Source: Microbacteriaceae bacterium PS02070 (GTDB lineage Bacteria > Actinomycetota > Actinomycetes > Actinomycetales > Microbacteriaceae). Taken from it: a DNA stretch of 64,000 bases. How positions within the stretch are numbered: position 1 is the stretch's first letter; each line of letters opens with the position of its first letter. A program made the position numbers and the translations under genes. The stretch covers positions 124,001-188,000 of the forward strand of contig JASCPE010000003.1 in the NCBI GenBank assembly GCA_029959865.1, read 5' to 3'. Below, piece after piece: positions 33,839 through 41,690 of this stretch. Below the pieces are notes generated by a model that saw only the letters and a list, made by a program, of their open reading frames with translations, had not been told where the DNA came from and made no database searches.

Positions 33839-35641
33839 TCACCCCAGCGATTCAGACAGCTCCAGCCACTGCTCTTCCAGTGCCGCGCGCTCGTCTTCCC
33901 AGGTGGCGATCTCCCGCATGCGCTCTCCCAGTGCGACGTAGTCCGACTGGTCGTGATCGGCGAGCGCGTTCTTCACACGGTCGATCTGCGACCCGAGGCG
34001 TTCGATCCGACGCTCGATCGCCGAGACCTCCTTCTCGACCGCTCGCCGTTGCGAGCCGCTCAATGCCTCACCGGCGTCGTGCGGCTGTGCGCCAGAAGGC
34101 GTCGATGACGCGGGCGACGCCGCGCGTTGCTGCGCCCGCAACTGCAGGTACTCATCGACCCCGCCGGGGAGGTGCCGCAGGCGGGTGTCGAGGATCGCAT
34201 ACTGCTGGTCCGTGACGCGTTCGAGGAAGTACCGGTCGTGCGAGACGACGAGGAGTGTGCCCGCCCACGTATCCAGGAGATCCTCCAGCGCGGCGAGCAT
34301 GTCGGTGTCCAGGTCGTTGGTGGGCTCATCGAGGATCAGCACGTTGGGCTGCTCGAGCAGGATCAACAGCAACTGGAGCCGACGCTGCTGGCCACCAGAC
34401 AAGTCCCGCACGGGTGTCGAGAGCTGCGCGGACGAGAAACCGAGCCGCTCCAAAAGCTGACCGGGGGTCAACTCCTGCGATTTCGACCCGGTCCCGAGCG
34501 TGTACGTCGTACGCAAGCGACCGACGACGATGCGGACCGGTTCATCCAGGTGCGGCTCAAGCTCGTCCATCCGCTGCGTCAGCGTGGCGATACGGACCGT
34601 CTTACCCTGCTTCACTCGCCCGTGAGACGGCACCACCGACCCATCGATGAGGCCGAGCAGGGTCGACTTTCCCGCGCCGTTGACACCGAGGATTCCGGTG
34701 CGTTCCCCGGGGGCGACCCGCCATTCGACGCCGCGGAGGATCGGACGATCGTCATAGGAGACATCTACTCCCAGCAGATCGACGACGTCCTTTCCGAGGC
34801 GGGAGACGGCCAGAGCCTGGAGCTCGGTCTTCTCTCGCGGTTCGGGGACACCGGAGATCAACTCGTTGGCCGCGTCGATACGGAACTTCGGTTTGGATGT
34901 GCGTGCGGGGGCACCGCGGCGCAGCCACGCGAGCTCCTTGCGGGCGAGATTCTGTCGCCGTTGCTCGATCGCGGCAGCCTGTCGGTCGCGCTCGACACGC
35001 TGCAGGATGTATGCCGCATAGCCACCTTCGAACGGCTCGACGACCTGGTCGTGGACCTCCCACGTGGTCGTGCACACGGCGTCGAGGAACCACCGGTCGT
35101 GGGTGACGACCAGCAACGCCCCGCTCCCTGCCGGCCAGCGGCGATTCAGATGTGAAGCGAGCCAGTCGATCGCCTCGACATCGAGGTGGTTGGTCGGCTC
35201 GTCGAGCGCAACGACATCCCAGTCTCCGACGAGCACCCGCGCGAGCGAGATGCGGCGCCGCTGGCCACCGCTCAGGGTCCCGATCTGCGCGTCCCAGTCC
35301 AGATCGGCGACCAGTCCGCGCAATACGTCGCGTACACGGGAGTCCCCCGCCCATTCGTGCTCCGGGCGATCTCCGACGATTGCGGCGCCCACCGTGGAGG
35401 CCGGGTCGAGCGTGTCGGACTGATCGAGCACGCCAACCCGGACGCCTCCGCGTCTCGTCACGCGACCGGCATCGGGTTCGAGTGTTCCGGCAAGGAGTGC
35501 CAGCGCGGAAGACTTTCCATCGCCGTTACGGCCGACGATTCCGATGCGGTCGCCCTCGTCGACGCCGAGGGTGAGGGAATCGAACACGACACGAGTGGGG
35601 TATTCAAGGCGGACCGAGTCCAGCCCGATCAGATGAGCCAT
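33839..35641 (-). CDS. ABC-F family ATP-binding protein
   Basis: Soluble twin-ATPase of 600 aa with no TM segments. Domain 1 has Walker A GIVGRNGDGKSSALALL, signature LSGGQRRRISLA and Walker B VVALDEPTNHLD; domain 2 has GILGVNGAGKSTLLGLI, LSGGQQRRLQLL and LILDEPTNDLD; the C-terminal coiled coil has AVEKEVSAIERRIERLGSQI. ABC-F proteins act on the ribosome (translation factors or antibiotic protection); this one is Uup-like in layout. A TACGCT box 7 nt before the ATG suggests a leaderless mRNA. Confidence 0.93.
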   Translation of the reverse strand: MAHLIGLDSVRLEYPTRVVFDSLTLGVDEGDRIGIVGRNGDGKSSALALLAGTLEPDAGRVTRRGGVRVGVLDQSDTLDPASTVGAAIVGDRPEHEWAGDSRVRDVLRGLVADLDWDAQIGTLSGGQRRRISLARVLVGDWDVVALDEPTNHLDVEAIDWLASHLNRRWPAGSGALLVVTHDRWFLDAVCTTTWEVHDQVVEPFEGGYAAYILQRVERDRQAAAIEQRRQNLARKELAWLRRGAPARTSKPKFRIDAANELISGVPEPREKTELQALAVSRLGKDVVDLLGVDVSYDDRPILRGVEWRVAPGERTGILGVNGAGKSTLLGLIDGSVVPSHGRVKQGKTVRIATLTQRMDELEPHLDEPVRIVVGRLRTTYTLGTGSKSQELTPGQLLERLGFSSAQLSTPVRDLSGGQQRRLQLLLILLEQPNVLILDEPTNDLDTDMLAALEDLLDTWAGTLLVVSHDRYFLERVTDQQYAILDTRLRHLPGGVDEYLQLRAQQRAASPASSTPSGAQPHDAGEALSGSQRRAVEKEVSAIERRIERLGSQIDRVKNALADHDQSDYVALGERMREIATWEDERAALEEQWLELSESLG

Positions 35642-35669
35642 CCACCCCAGCGTAGGCGGGACGAACGCC

Positions 35670-35909
35670 TCAGCGTTGCGCGCGTCCCCTTGCGACCCGC
35701 AGCGTGAGCGCGCCAGCAGCGATGCCCACCGCCATGGCGAGGACACCGCGCACGAGAATTTCCGCGTCCGTGTAGACCAGCAGAGCGACGCTCATGGCAA
35801 TGATGACAAGGAACATCACGACAGATGCGATCGTCTCCGCCTTGCGAGAAGCCTTGGCCGCCGGAGCAGCCGGTCGAACGGTCGGGCGCGCATGGATCTG
35901 TGTAGTCAT
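35670..35909 (-). CDS. 79-aa two-helix membrane protein
   Basis: Small protein with a basic Ala/Pro-rich N-terminus and two TM helices (TIASVVMFLVIIAMSVALLV and ILVRGVLAMAVGIAAGAL), ending in RVARGRAQR. GAAAGGAAA lies before the ATG. Function unknown. It follows the PH-like membrane gene and the sensor kinase on the same strand, so it may belong to that accessory block. Confidence 0.7.
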   Translation of the reverse strand: MTTQIHARPTVRPAAPAAKASRKAETIASVVMFLVIIAMSVALLVYTDAEILVRGVLAMAVGIAAGALTLRVARGRAQR

Positions 35910-35974
35910 GAGTCGCGTTTCCTTTCGTGGGTTGTCATCAGAAGTCGTGGGGAGGTGATGCCGGGCGACGGCCG

Positions 35975-36544
35975 TCAGGAGGAGGTTGCGGCACGTCGCC
36001 CGGAACTCGAATCCGGTCCGATCTGCGGGCGGGCGGTGAGGGCGCTCAGTCGATCCTGGACCGCGGCGGCCTCCTCGGAGGCGAGCGGGCCGAACCGATG
36101 CCGCAGGCTCCCCGACCGGACGGACAGCCGCACGAGACCGAACGCGCTCAGCAGGGGAGTGCTCTCCACGTGGACGCGATCAATCGCGTCCACGTCGATT
36201 GCCGTCTCGTGCCCGACGCGGCCGCGGCGCTCGCGGAGTGTGCGCGCGGAGATCGTGACATGGGCATGCTCGTGGGTGCGTGCGCTGACGAGCGGCACGT
36301 AGGTCACAAGTGCGGTGACCATCGCGAAACAGATCGCGAGCACCCAGGCGACACTGCCCCGCTCCCCTGCAACAACCGCGGTCGCAACGATGGCGACTGC
36401 GCCAGCCCCGATGATGACCATCACGTCGCGAAGGCTTGTGTATGCACTCACCTGGCGCGCGAAGGCGTCCGCCTCGGGGCCCGGTGTGAGAACGCGAGCG
36501 GCACGCCGACCGCGAAGCGGTGACAGGTCGAGGCTCGCATCCAT
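35975..36544 (-). CDS. membrane protein with PH-like C-terminal domain
   Basis: Protein of 189 aa. Two adjacent TM helices (VMVIIGAGAVAIVATAVVAG and VAWVLAICFAMVTALVTYVP) are followed by a beta-rich domain (HVTISARTLRERRGRVGHET, IDVDAIDRVHVEST, VRLSVRSGSLRHRFGPLAS) with the pattern of bacterial PH (DUF304-like) domains. No function is known. It lies 83 bp downstream of the NarL-type kinase stop and is probably in the same unit. Confidence 0.65.
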   Translation of the reverse strand: MDASLDLSPLRGRRAARVLTPGPEADAFARQVSAYTSLRDVMVIIGAGAVAIVATAVVAGERGSVAWVLAICFAMVTALVTYVPLVSARTHEHAHVTISARTLRERRGRVGHETAIDVDAIDRVHVESTPLLSAFGLVRLSVRSGSLRHRFGPLASEEAAAVQDRLSALTARPQIGPDSSSGRRAATSS

Positions 36545-36591
36545 AGTGGAAGGTTCGCACTCGGGCCACACCGGGCGCGACCGTCTTTGGG

Positions 36592-36608
36592 GTCGGGTCT
36601 CCCCCGAC
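36592..36608. terminator. GTCGGG/CCCGAC hairpin after the sensor kinase
   Basis: Six-bp GC-rich stem with a 5-nt loop in the gap downstream of the kinase stop. No U tract. Weak. Confidence 0.3.
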
Positions 36609-36627
36609 TTTGGTCTACCGCGTTTCG

Positions 36628-37857
36628 TCAGCTGACCGGGAGCATCGTCTCCAAGACCCATCCCCCGTCGCGCGGTCCGGAGGTGAGCGTACCGCCGAGA
36701 AACTCCACGCGATCCTGCATCCGGCGCAGCCCGTACCCGCCTTCGGGGAACTGGGATTCGCGTCCGGCGCGCTCCGCCGCCCGGTTCCATACGCTCACCG
36801 TGACGACGTCGTCACTCTCGGTCATCTCGACGCGTGCAGCGGTCGTTCGCGGTGCATGCCGCATGATGTTCGTGACAGCCTCACGGGAGATGTGGTTGAT
36901 CGCGGAGGCGATGATGTTGGAGACGTTCGGCTCGCGGTCGGGGAGCTTCAACTCCACGTCGATACCGAGAGCACGCAGATCGGCAGCAACCTGCTCCAGC
37001 GACTGCAGGGGTGGGAGAGCGGGTTCGGGCGCCGCTTCCAGCTCGCCCGAGGCGGTGTGCATGCGCAGCATGCGTCGGATATCCAGCAGCGCCTGGCTGG
37101 CGCTATCAGAGATCGCTTGCAGGGAGGCCGAGCGCGTCGCCGGGTCGTTCGTCAACGTCAACGCACGGGCATGCATGACCACGATCGTGATGTCATGGGC
37201 GATCACGTTGTGCAGTTCGTCCGCGATGCGGTCTCGCTCATCGCGCAGCGCAAGTTCTTTCTCCCGCGCGAACCGCTCCATCCGTGCGCGCATGACGCGC
37301 TCCCGAGAGCGGATGACGCGGTAACCCCAGCCCGCGATTCCGGAGACGACGGCGATCGCGAGGGTGCCCCACAGGCCCAGCCCGGTCAGATCCTGCCCCA
37401 TCGCCCACGCGGCGATACACCAGCCTGCCGTCGCGACGCAGTAGATGAGTGCAAGTGGCCACGTGCATGTGACGATGGCCAAGCCGACAGCGACGGCCAT
37501 CGCGAAGGAGTACGGCCCCGCCTCCCCGACCGCGGCGCTGGCAAGCCCGAACACGACGAGCGCGACAACCGCGTAGGGCGGAGACCAGGCGAACACGCCG
37601 ATCAACACGAGCGTGCAGAGTTCGATGATCGTGTCGATCGCGAAGTTCTGGTCGATCACCGCGGAGATCACACCGAAAATGATGGCGACGGACACAGCGC
37701 CGGAAAGCGCCAACCGGCCCCCGAGGGGCAACCTCAGATCGTGGCTATCGTCATTGATGAAGATCTGAGCGCCGCCGCGTTGGGTCTGGGATTCCACAAC
37801 GGGGCGGCGCTCGCGGACGTGGGGGAACGTCCGCACCTCGCCGGCGCTCGGGGTCAT
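36628..37857 (-). CDS. NarL-type sensor histidine kinase with multi-pass membrane sensor
   Basis: Kinase of 409 aa. About six TM helices (residues ~45-190) with almost no extracytoplasmic domain, a layout seen in peptide- and membrane-stress-sensing kinases. The HisKA_3 box is ERDRIADELHNVIAHDITIVV, followed by HATPase_c with SREAVTNIMRHAPR and GGYGLRRMQDRVEFLGG. It follows the 32-aa peptide gene by 33 bp on the same strand; the matching NarL-type regulator is divergent. Confidence 0.9.
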   Translation of the reverse strand: MTPSAGEVRTFPHVRERRPVVESQTQRGGAQIFINDDSHDLRLPLGGRLALSGAVSVAIIFGVISAVIDQNFAIDTIIELCTLVLIGVFAWSPPYAVVALVVFGLASAAVGEAGPYSFAMAVAVGLAIVTCTWPLALIYCVATAGWCIAAWAMGQDLTGLGLWGTLAIAVVSGIAGWGYRVIRSRERVMRARMERFAREKELALRDERDRIADELHNVIAHDITIVVMHARALTLTNDPATRSASLQAISDSASQALLDIRRMLRMHTASGELEAAPEPALPPLQSLEQVAADLRALGIDVELKLPDREPNVSNIIASAINHISREAVTNIMRHAPRTTAARVEMTESDDVVTVSVWNRAAERAGRESQFPEGGYGLRRMQDRVEFLGGTLTSGPRDGGWVLETMLPVS

Positions 37858-37890
37858 GTGATCAGTATGACCGCCACCGGCGAGTGGCTT

Positions 37891-37989
37891 TTAACCTCGG
37901 CAGAAGCCAAGGTAGATACAAATTCGCTTCAGCAAACCCATCGCGGGGACAATCGAGTACAGGGCGGCGTAAGCAGGCGTAGCACTCAT
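37891..37989 (-). CDS. 32-aa hydrophobic two-cysteine peptide between kinase and regulator
   Basis: ATG 37989, with GGAAGG 7 nt upstream, opens a frame of 32 codons ending TAA at 37893-37891. The product begins MSATPAYAALY and ends LLKRICIYLGFCRG: a short polar start, a hydrophobic middle and a Cys-x5-Cys tail near the C-terminus. Codon use is less GC-biased than its neighbours. It is the first gene of a unit with the multi-pass sensor kinase. A run of eight C lies just before its ribosome site. No maturation or export gene is adjacent. A signal peptide, kinase modulator or bacteriocin-like role is inference from position. Confidence 0.6.
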   Translation of the reverse strand: MSATPAYAALYSIVPAMGLLKRICIYLGFCRG

Positions 37990-38111
37990 GAAAAGTCCTT
38001 CCGGGGGGGGTTCGGTAATTGAGTGTTTCAGGAACGATCTCCCCCGCGCGTCCTCCGATGGTCGACACTGTTCGCGACTTTTGTAGCAAACGGGGTTCAC
38101 CTTCCGGGCCC

Positions 38112-38117
38112 TAGGAT
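38112..38117 (+). promoter_or_regulatory. -10 box of the NarL-type regulator
   Basis: TAGGAT, 6 nt before the ATG at 38124; predicts a leaderless mRNA. The 134-bp gap to the peptide gene holds the divergent promoters. Confidence 0.5.
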
Positions 38118-38123
38118 CGGAAC

Positions 38124-38783
38124 ATGGAACGCATCCGTGTGATCGTGGCCGATGACGAGGCCCTCGTGCGGCACGCGTTGAAAGTGTTCATCGACGCGAC
38201 CCCTGACCTGGAGCTGGTCGGTATGGCCACCAACGGCAGTGAGGGCGTGGCCCTGTGCGTGGAGCACAAGCCCGACGTAGCTCTCGTCGACATTCAGATG
38301 CCGGTCCTCAGCGGAATCGACGCTGCCGCGCAGATCACGAAGGAGGCACCGGAAACCCGGGTCCTCGCCCTGACCACCTTCTCGTCCGAGCGGCACGTCA
38401 TCGCGGCGCTGCGTGCCGGCGCCTCCGGCTACCTCGTCAAGGACACCCCACCCGATGAGATCGTCGCGGCCGTGCGCGACGTCCACGAGGGGCGCTCGGT
38501 GCTCTCCCCCCGCATCACGCAGGAACTCATCGTCGCTGTGCGTGACGCGAGCGATGTCGGTGGCCGCGTGGTCTTGGGGGACGCCGAGGCACTGACAGAC
38601 CGAGAACTGGCCACCGTCGCGCTGCTGGCTGAGGGCAAGTCGAATGCGGAGATCGCGCAGGCGATGTTCATCTCCGAAGCGACCGTGAAATCGAACCTCG
38701 GACGGATCATGACCAAGTGGGGCGTCCGCGACCGCGTCCAGGTGCTCATCCGAGCTGTGCGGCTGGGGCTCGTCAGCATCTGA
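38124..38783 (+). CDS. NarL/FixJ-family response regulator
   Basis: Protein of 219 aa. Receiver with IVADDEALVRHAL, phospho-Asp in KPDVALVDIQMPVLSG (about residue 56) and Lys in YLVKDTPPDEIV; LuxR-type HTH with LTDRELATVALLAEGKSNAEI and MFISEATVKSNLGRIM. Divergent from the peptide/kinase unit and presumably its partner. Its stop lies 3 bp from the convergent ispE stop. Confidence 0.93.
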   Translation: MERIRVIVADDEALVRHALKVFIDATPDLELVGMATNGSEGVALCVEHKPDVALVDIQMPVLSGIDAAAQITKEAPETRVLALTTFSSERHVIAALRAGASGYLVKDTPPDEIVAAVRDVHEGRSVLSPRITQELIVAVRDASDVGGRVVLGDAEALTDRELATVALLAEGKSNAEIAQAMFISEATVKSNLGRIMTKWGVRDRVQVLIRAVRLGLVSI

Positions 38784-38786
38784 GAC

Positions 38787-39713
38787 TCAGGCGATCACTT
38801 TCGCACCCGACACAGGACCGTGCGCAAGGATCGCGCGATGGCCGAGGGCTGTGAGATCGCCGTGCAGGCTCGTCGCAGCCGTCGTCGACGGGGCGAGGAG
38901 CGCCACCGTCGGGCCCGACCCGGAGACGAGCCCGGTGAGAGCGCCGTGAGCTCTGCCCACCTCGACGATGTCGGACAGTTCCGGACGGACGTGGAAGGCC
39001 GCAGACTGCAGGTCGTTCCACGTCGCGCGAGCAAGCGCCGCTGGGTCGCCGGCACGGAGTGCGTGCAGCACCGGCGCGGGCACCGTGGGGTTCGCCGGCG
39101 CCGGACCCACCTCGACCTGCGCGCGGAGGTCATCCAGGACGCCATAGACGCGCGGGGTCGACAACCCCTCGTCGGCGAGCACAAGCACCCAGTCGAAGCG
39201 CCCGCGCGCGAGCGCCGGGGTCAAACGGTCGCCTCGGCCGACCCCCACGGCCGTGCCGCCGAGAAGAGCGAACGGGACATCCGCCCCCAGCTGCGCGGCA
39301 AGCGTGTGCAGCTCGGTGTGGGAGAGTCCGGTCTGCCACAACGTGTCGCAGGCCAGGAGGGCGCCGGCAGCATCAGCGCTCCCCCCGCCCATCCCCCCGG
39401 CGACGGGAACGCTCTTGTGGATCCCGAGGTGTACTCCCCCGCGATAGCCGGTGTGCTCGGCGAGGAGCCGGGCGGCGCGAATCGCGAGGTTGCTTGCGTC
39501 GAGGGGCACACTTTCCACATCGACGTCGCCGCTCACGGCAAGTGTGAAGTCGTCTGAGTCGCTCGCGCTGACGTCCTCGTACAGCGAGACGGCCTGGTAC
39601 ACCGACGCCACGTCATGGTAGCCGTCCTCGCCCGCGGCTCCGACGGCGAAGAACACGTTGAGCTTGCCGGGTGCGCGCACCCGGACAGTCGGTGAGGCCG
39701 CTGCGAGAGTCAC
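38787..39713 (-). CDS. ispE: 4-diphosphocytidyl-2-C-methyl-D-erythritol kinase
   Basis: Fourth step of the MEP isoprenoid pathway; GHMP kinase of 308 aa. N-terminal VRVRAPGKLNVFFAVG (Lys/Asn), ATP loop PVAGGMGGGSADAAGALLA, and C-terminal glycine loop LVSGSGPTVALLA. The GTG start overlaps the aldo-keto reductase stop by 4 bp (GTGA). Part of the rsmA-(reductase)-ispE unit. Confidence 0.94.
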   Translation of the reverse strand: MTLAAASPTVRVRAPGKLNVFFAVGAAGEDGYHDVASVYQAVSLYEDVSASDSDDFTLAVSGDVDVESVPLDASNLAIRAARLLAEHTGYRGGVHLGIHKSVPVAGGMGGGSADAAGALLACDTLWQTGLSHTELHTLAAQLGADVPFALLGGTAVGVGRGDRLTPALARGRFDWVLVLADEGLSTPRVYGVLDDLRAQVEVGPAPANPTVPAPVLHALRAGDPAALARATWNDLQSAAFHVRPELSDIVEVGRAHGALTGLVSGSGPTVALLAPSTTAATSLHGDLTALGHRAILAHGPVSGAKVIA

Positions 39714-40780
39714 TTCGTCGCCGACTCGGCCCACAGGTCCACATCGATGGTGTTCGACAGCTCATCGATGCGGTTCAGCTCGGTGTCGTCGAAGGCGGGC
39801 CCGTCCAGCGCGGCAAGATTCTCATCGAGCTGCTCGGGGCGTGAGGCGCCGATCAGTGCCGACGCGACAACGGGCGTGCGAAGCACCCACTGCAGGGCCA
39901 GCTGCGCAAGCGACTGCCCGCGCGCCTGAGCCACCTCGTTGAGACCGCGCAACGTCGCGAGACCGCGCTCGGAGAGTTTCTGACCCGCCAGGGAGGAGCG
40001 CTGTTGCGCCCGCTCGGCAGGCCCATCGCCCAAGTACTTCGACGTCAGCAGGCCCTGAGCGAGGGGCGTGAATGCGATGGCACCCATTCCGGAGTCCTCC
40101 AGCGTGCGGGTCAGAGAGTCCTCCACCCAGCGGTTGAGGATCGAGTACGAGGGCTGATGAATGACCAGAGGCGTCCCGAGCTCGTCAGCGACCGCCTTGG
40201 CGGCCGCGGTGCGCTCAGCGCTGTATGACGAGATTCCGACCCAGAGGGCCTTCCCCTGACGCACGAGAGTGTCGAGCGCGCCGATCGTCTCCTCGACGGG
40301 CGTGACGTCGTCGACACGGTGCGAGTAGAAGATGTCCACGTAGTCCAGGCTCATGCGCGTGAGTGACTCCTCGGCGCTGGCGAGGATGTACTTCCGGGAG
40401 CCGTGGTTGCCATACGGGCCGGGCCACATGTCGTAGCCGGCCTTGGACGAGATGATGAGTTCGTTGCGATAGGGCGCGAGATCCTCGCGCATCATTCGGC
40501 CGAAGTTGGTCTCCGCAGAGCCGTAGGGCGGCCCGTAGTTGTTCGCCAGGTCGAAGTGAGTGATGCCCCGGTCGAACGCGTGGCGCAGAAGTGCCCGCTG
40601 ATTATCGAAGGGGATGTTGTCGCCGAAGTTCCACCACAGACCGAGCGAGATGGCCGGGAGGTAGAGCCCGGAGTCTCCGACCCGACGGTAGTGCGCCCCC
40701 CGATAGCGATCCTCCGCGGCGGCGTACGGACGGTGCAGGTCGGGCGTGCGGGGGGTGGGGAAGCGTTCGTCGTCGGTCAC
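39710..40780 (-). CDS. aldo/keto reductase (YghZ/GPR-like)
   Basis: NADPH-dependent reductase of 356 aa in the L-glyceraldehyde-3-phosphate reductase group. Catalytic tetrad in FDLANNYGPPYGSAE (Asp, Tyr), ELIISSKAGYDMWPGPYGN (Lys) and DIFYSHRVDD (His); C-terminal VASALIGASRPEQLDENL is the cofactor region. Long N-terminal part with LHRPYAAAEDRY is usual for this group. Coupled by 4-bp overlaps to rsmA upstream and ispE downstream. Confidence 0.9.
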   Translation of the reverse strand: MTDDERFPTPRTPDLHRPYAAAEDRYRGAHYRRVGDSGLYLPAISLGLWWNFGDNIPFDNQRALLRHAFDRGITHFDLANNYGPPYGSAETNFGRMMREDLAPYRNELIISSKAGYDMWPGPYGNHGSRKYILASAEESLTRMSLDYVDIFYSHRVDDVTPVEETIGALDTLVRQGKALWVGISSYSAERTAAAKAVADELGTPLVIHQPSYSILNRWVEDSLTRTLEDSGMGAIAFTPLAQGLLTSKYLGDGPAERAQQRSSLAGQKLSERGLATLRGLNEVAQARGQSLAQLALQWVLRTPVVASALIGASRPEQLDENLAALDGPAFDDTELNRIDELSNTIDVDLWAESATK

Positions 40781-41643
40781 AGACCCAGGTTATCCGGCGG
40801 GGGCGCGGCGCGGCAGATCGCGAGGAAGTCCGCCACCCCCAGCTGCTCGCCGCGATCGGTGGGCTCCACACCCGCCGCGTCCAAGACCGCCGACGCGGCC
40901 GCGGCAGATCCTCCCAGCAGCGGCGAGAGGGACTGGCGCAGCATTTTGCGCCGCTGCCCGAAAGCGGCGTCCACGAGGGCGAACGTCCGGACGCGCTCCG
41001 TCTCCGTGCCGCGCGGCTCGGAGTCGCGAGTGAAACCGACGAGCACACTGTCCACTCCGGGCACCGGCCAGAAGACCTGCCGCGATACGGTCCCGGCGAG
41101 GCGCCACGGTCCGTACCACGCCGCCTTCACGCTGGGTGCACCGTAGATCTTGGACCCGGGCGGTGCCGCCAGTCGCTCCCCGACCTCGGCCTGCACCATC
41201 ACGACACCGCGGGTGATCGAGGGGAAGTGCTCAAGGAAGTGCAGAAGCACCGGCACACTGACGTTGTAGGGCAGGTTCGCCACGAGGACGTCGGGGTCGC
41301 CGGGAAGCTCCGTAATGCGAAGCGCGTCCGCATCAAGAACCGTGAGCGCGTTCTCGGGTACGCCATGCACCCGGGCGGTCTCCGGCAGGCGCGCGGCGAG
41401 ACGGTGATCGATCTCGACCGCGACGACCGTGGCGCCGGTCTCCAGGATCGCAAGCGTCAGGGACCCGAGCCCTGGCCCGATCTCGACGACGCGGTCAGCA
41501 CTGCTCACCTTCGCCGCGGTCACGATCTTGCGCACCGTATTCGCGTCGACCACGAAATTCTGACCGAGCTTCTTCGTCGGGGTGACATCGAGCTCTGCGG
41601 CAAGCGCGCGGATCTCGGCGGCCCCGAGAAGGGTGACGGGCAT
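40777..41643 (-). CDS. rsmA: 16S rRNA (adenine-1518/1519-N6) dimethyltransferase
   Basis: KsgA methylates the two adjacent adenines of the 3' minor-domain helix; 288 aa. Motifs: KKLGQNFVVDANTVRKIV, SAM loop VVEIGPGLGSLTLAILE, catalytic NLPYNVSVPVLLHFLE. The ATG at 41643 has a TAGGGT box 7 nt upstream. First gene of a tightly coupled three-gene unit. Confidence 0.95.
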   Translation of the reverse strand: MPVTLLGAAEIRALAAELDVTPTKKLGQNFVVDANTVRKIVTAAKVSSADRVVEIGPGLGSLTLAILETGATVVAVEIDHRLAARLPETARVHGVPENALTVLDADALRITELPGDPDVLVANLPYNVSVPVLLHFLEHFPSITRGVVMVQAEVGERLAAPPGSKIYGAPSVKAAWYGPWRLAGTVSRQVFWPVPGVDSVLVGFTRDSEPRGTETERVRTFALVDAAFGQRRKMLRQSLSPLLGGSAAAASAVLDAAGVEPTDRGEQLGVADFLAICRAAPPPDNLGL

Positions 41644-41690
41644 GGCTCTCACCCTATCCGCCCGGCACACGATCACCGGGCACGGGACCC

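Noticed and set aside
37891..37989. Classic agr-type system (AgrD/AgrB)
   Set aside because: No AgrB-like protease is nearby and the peptide lacks the acidic C-terminal tail of AgrD; only the general peptide-kinase idea is kept.
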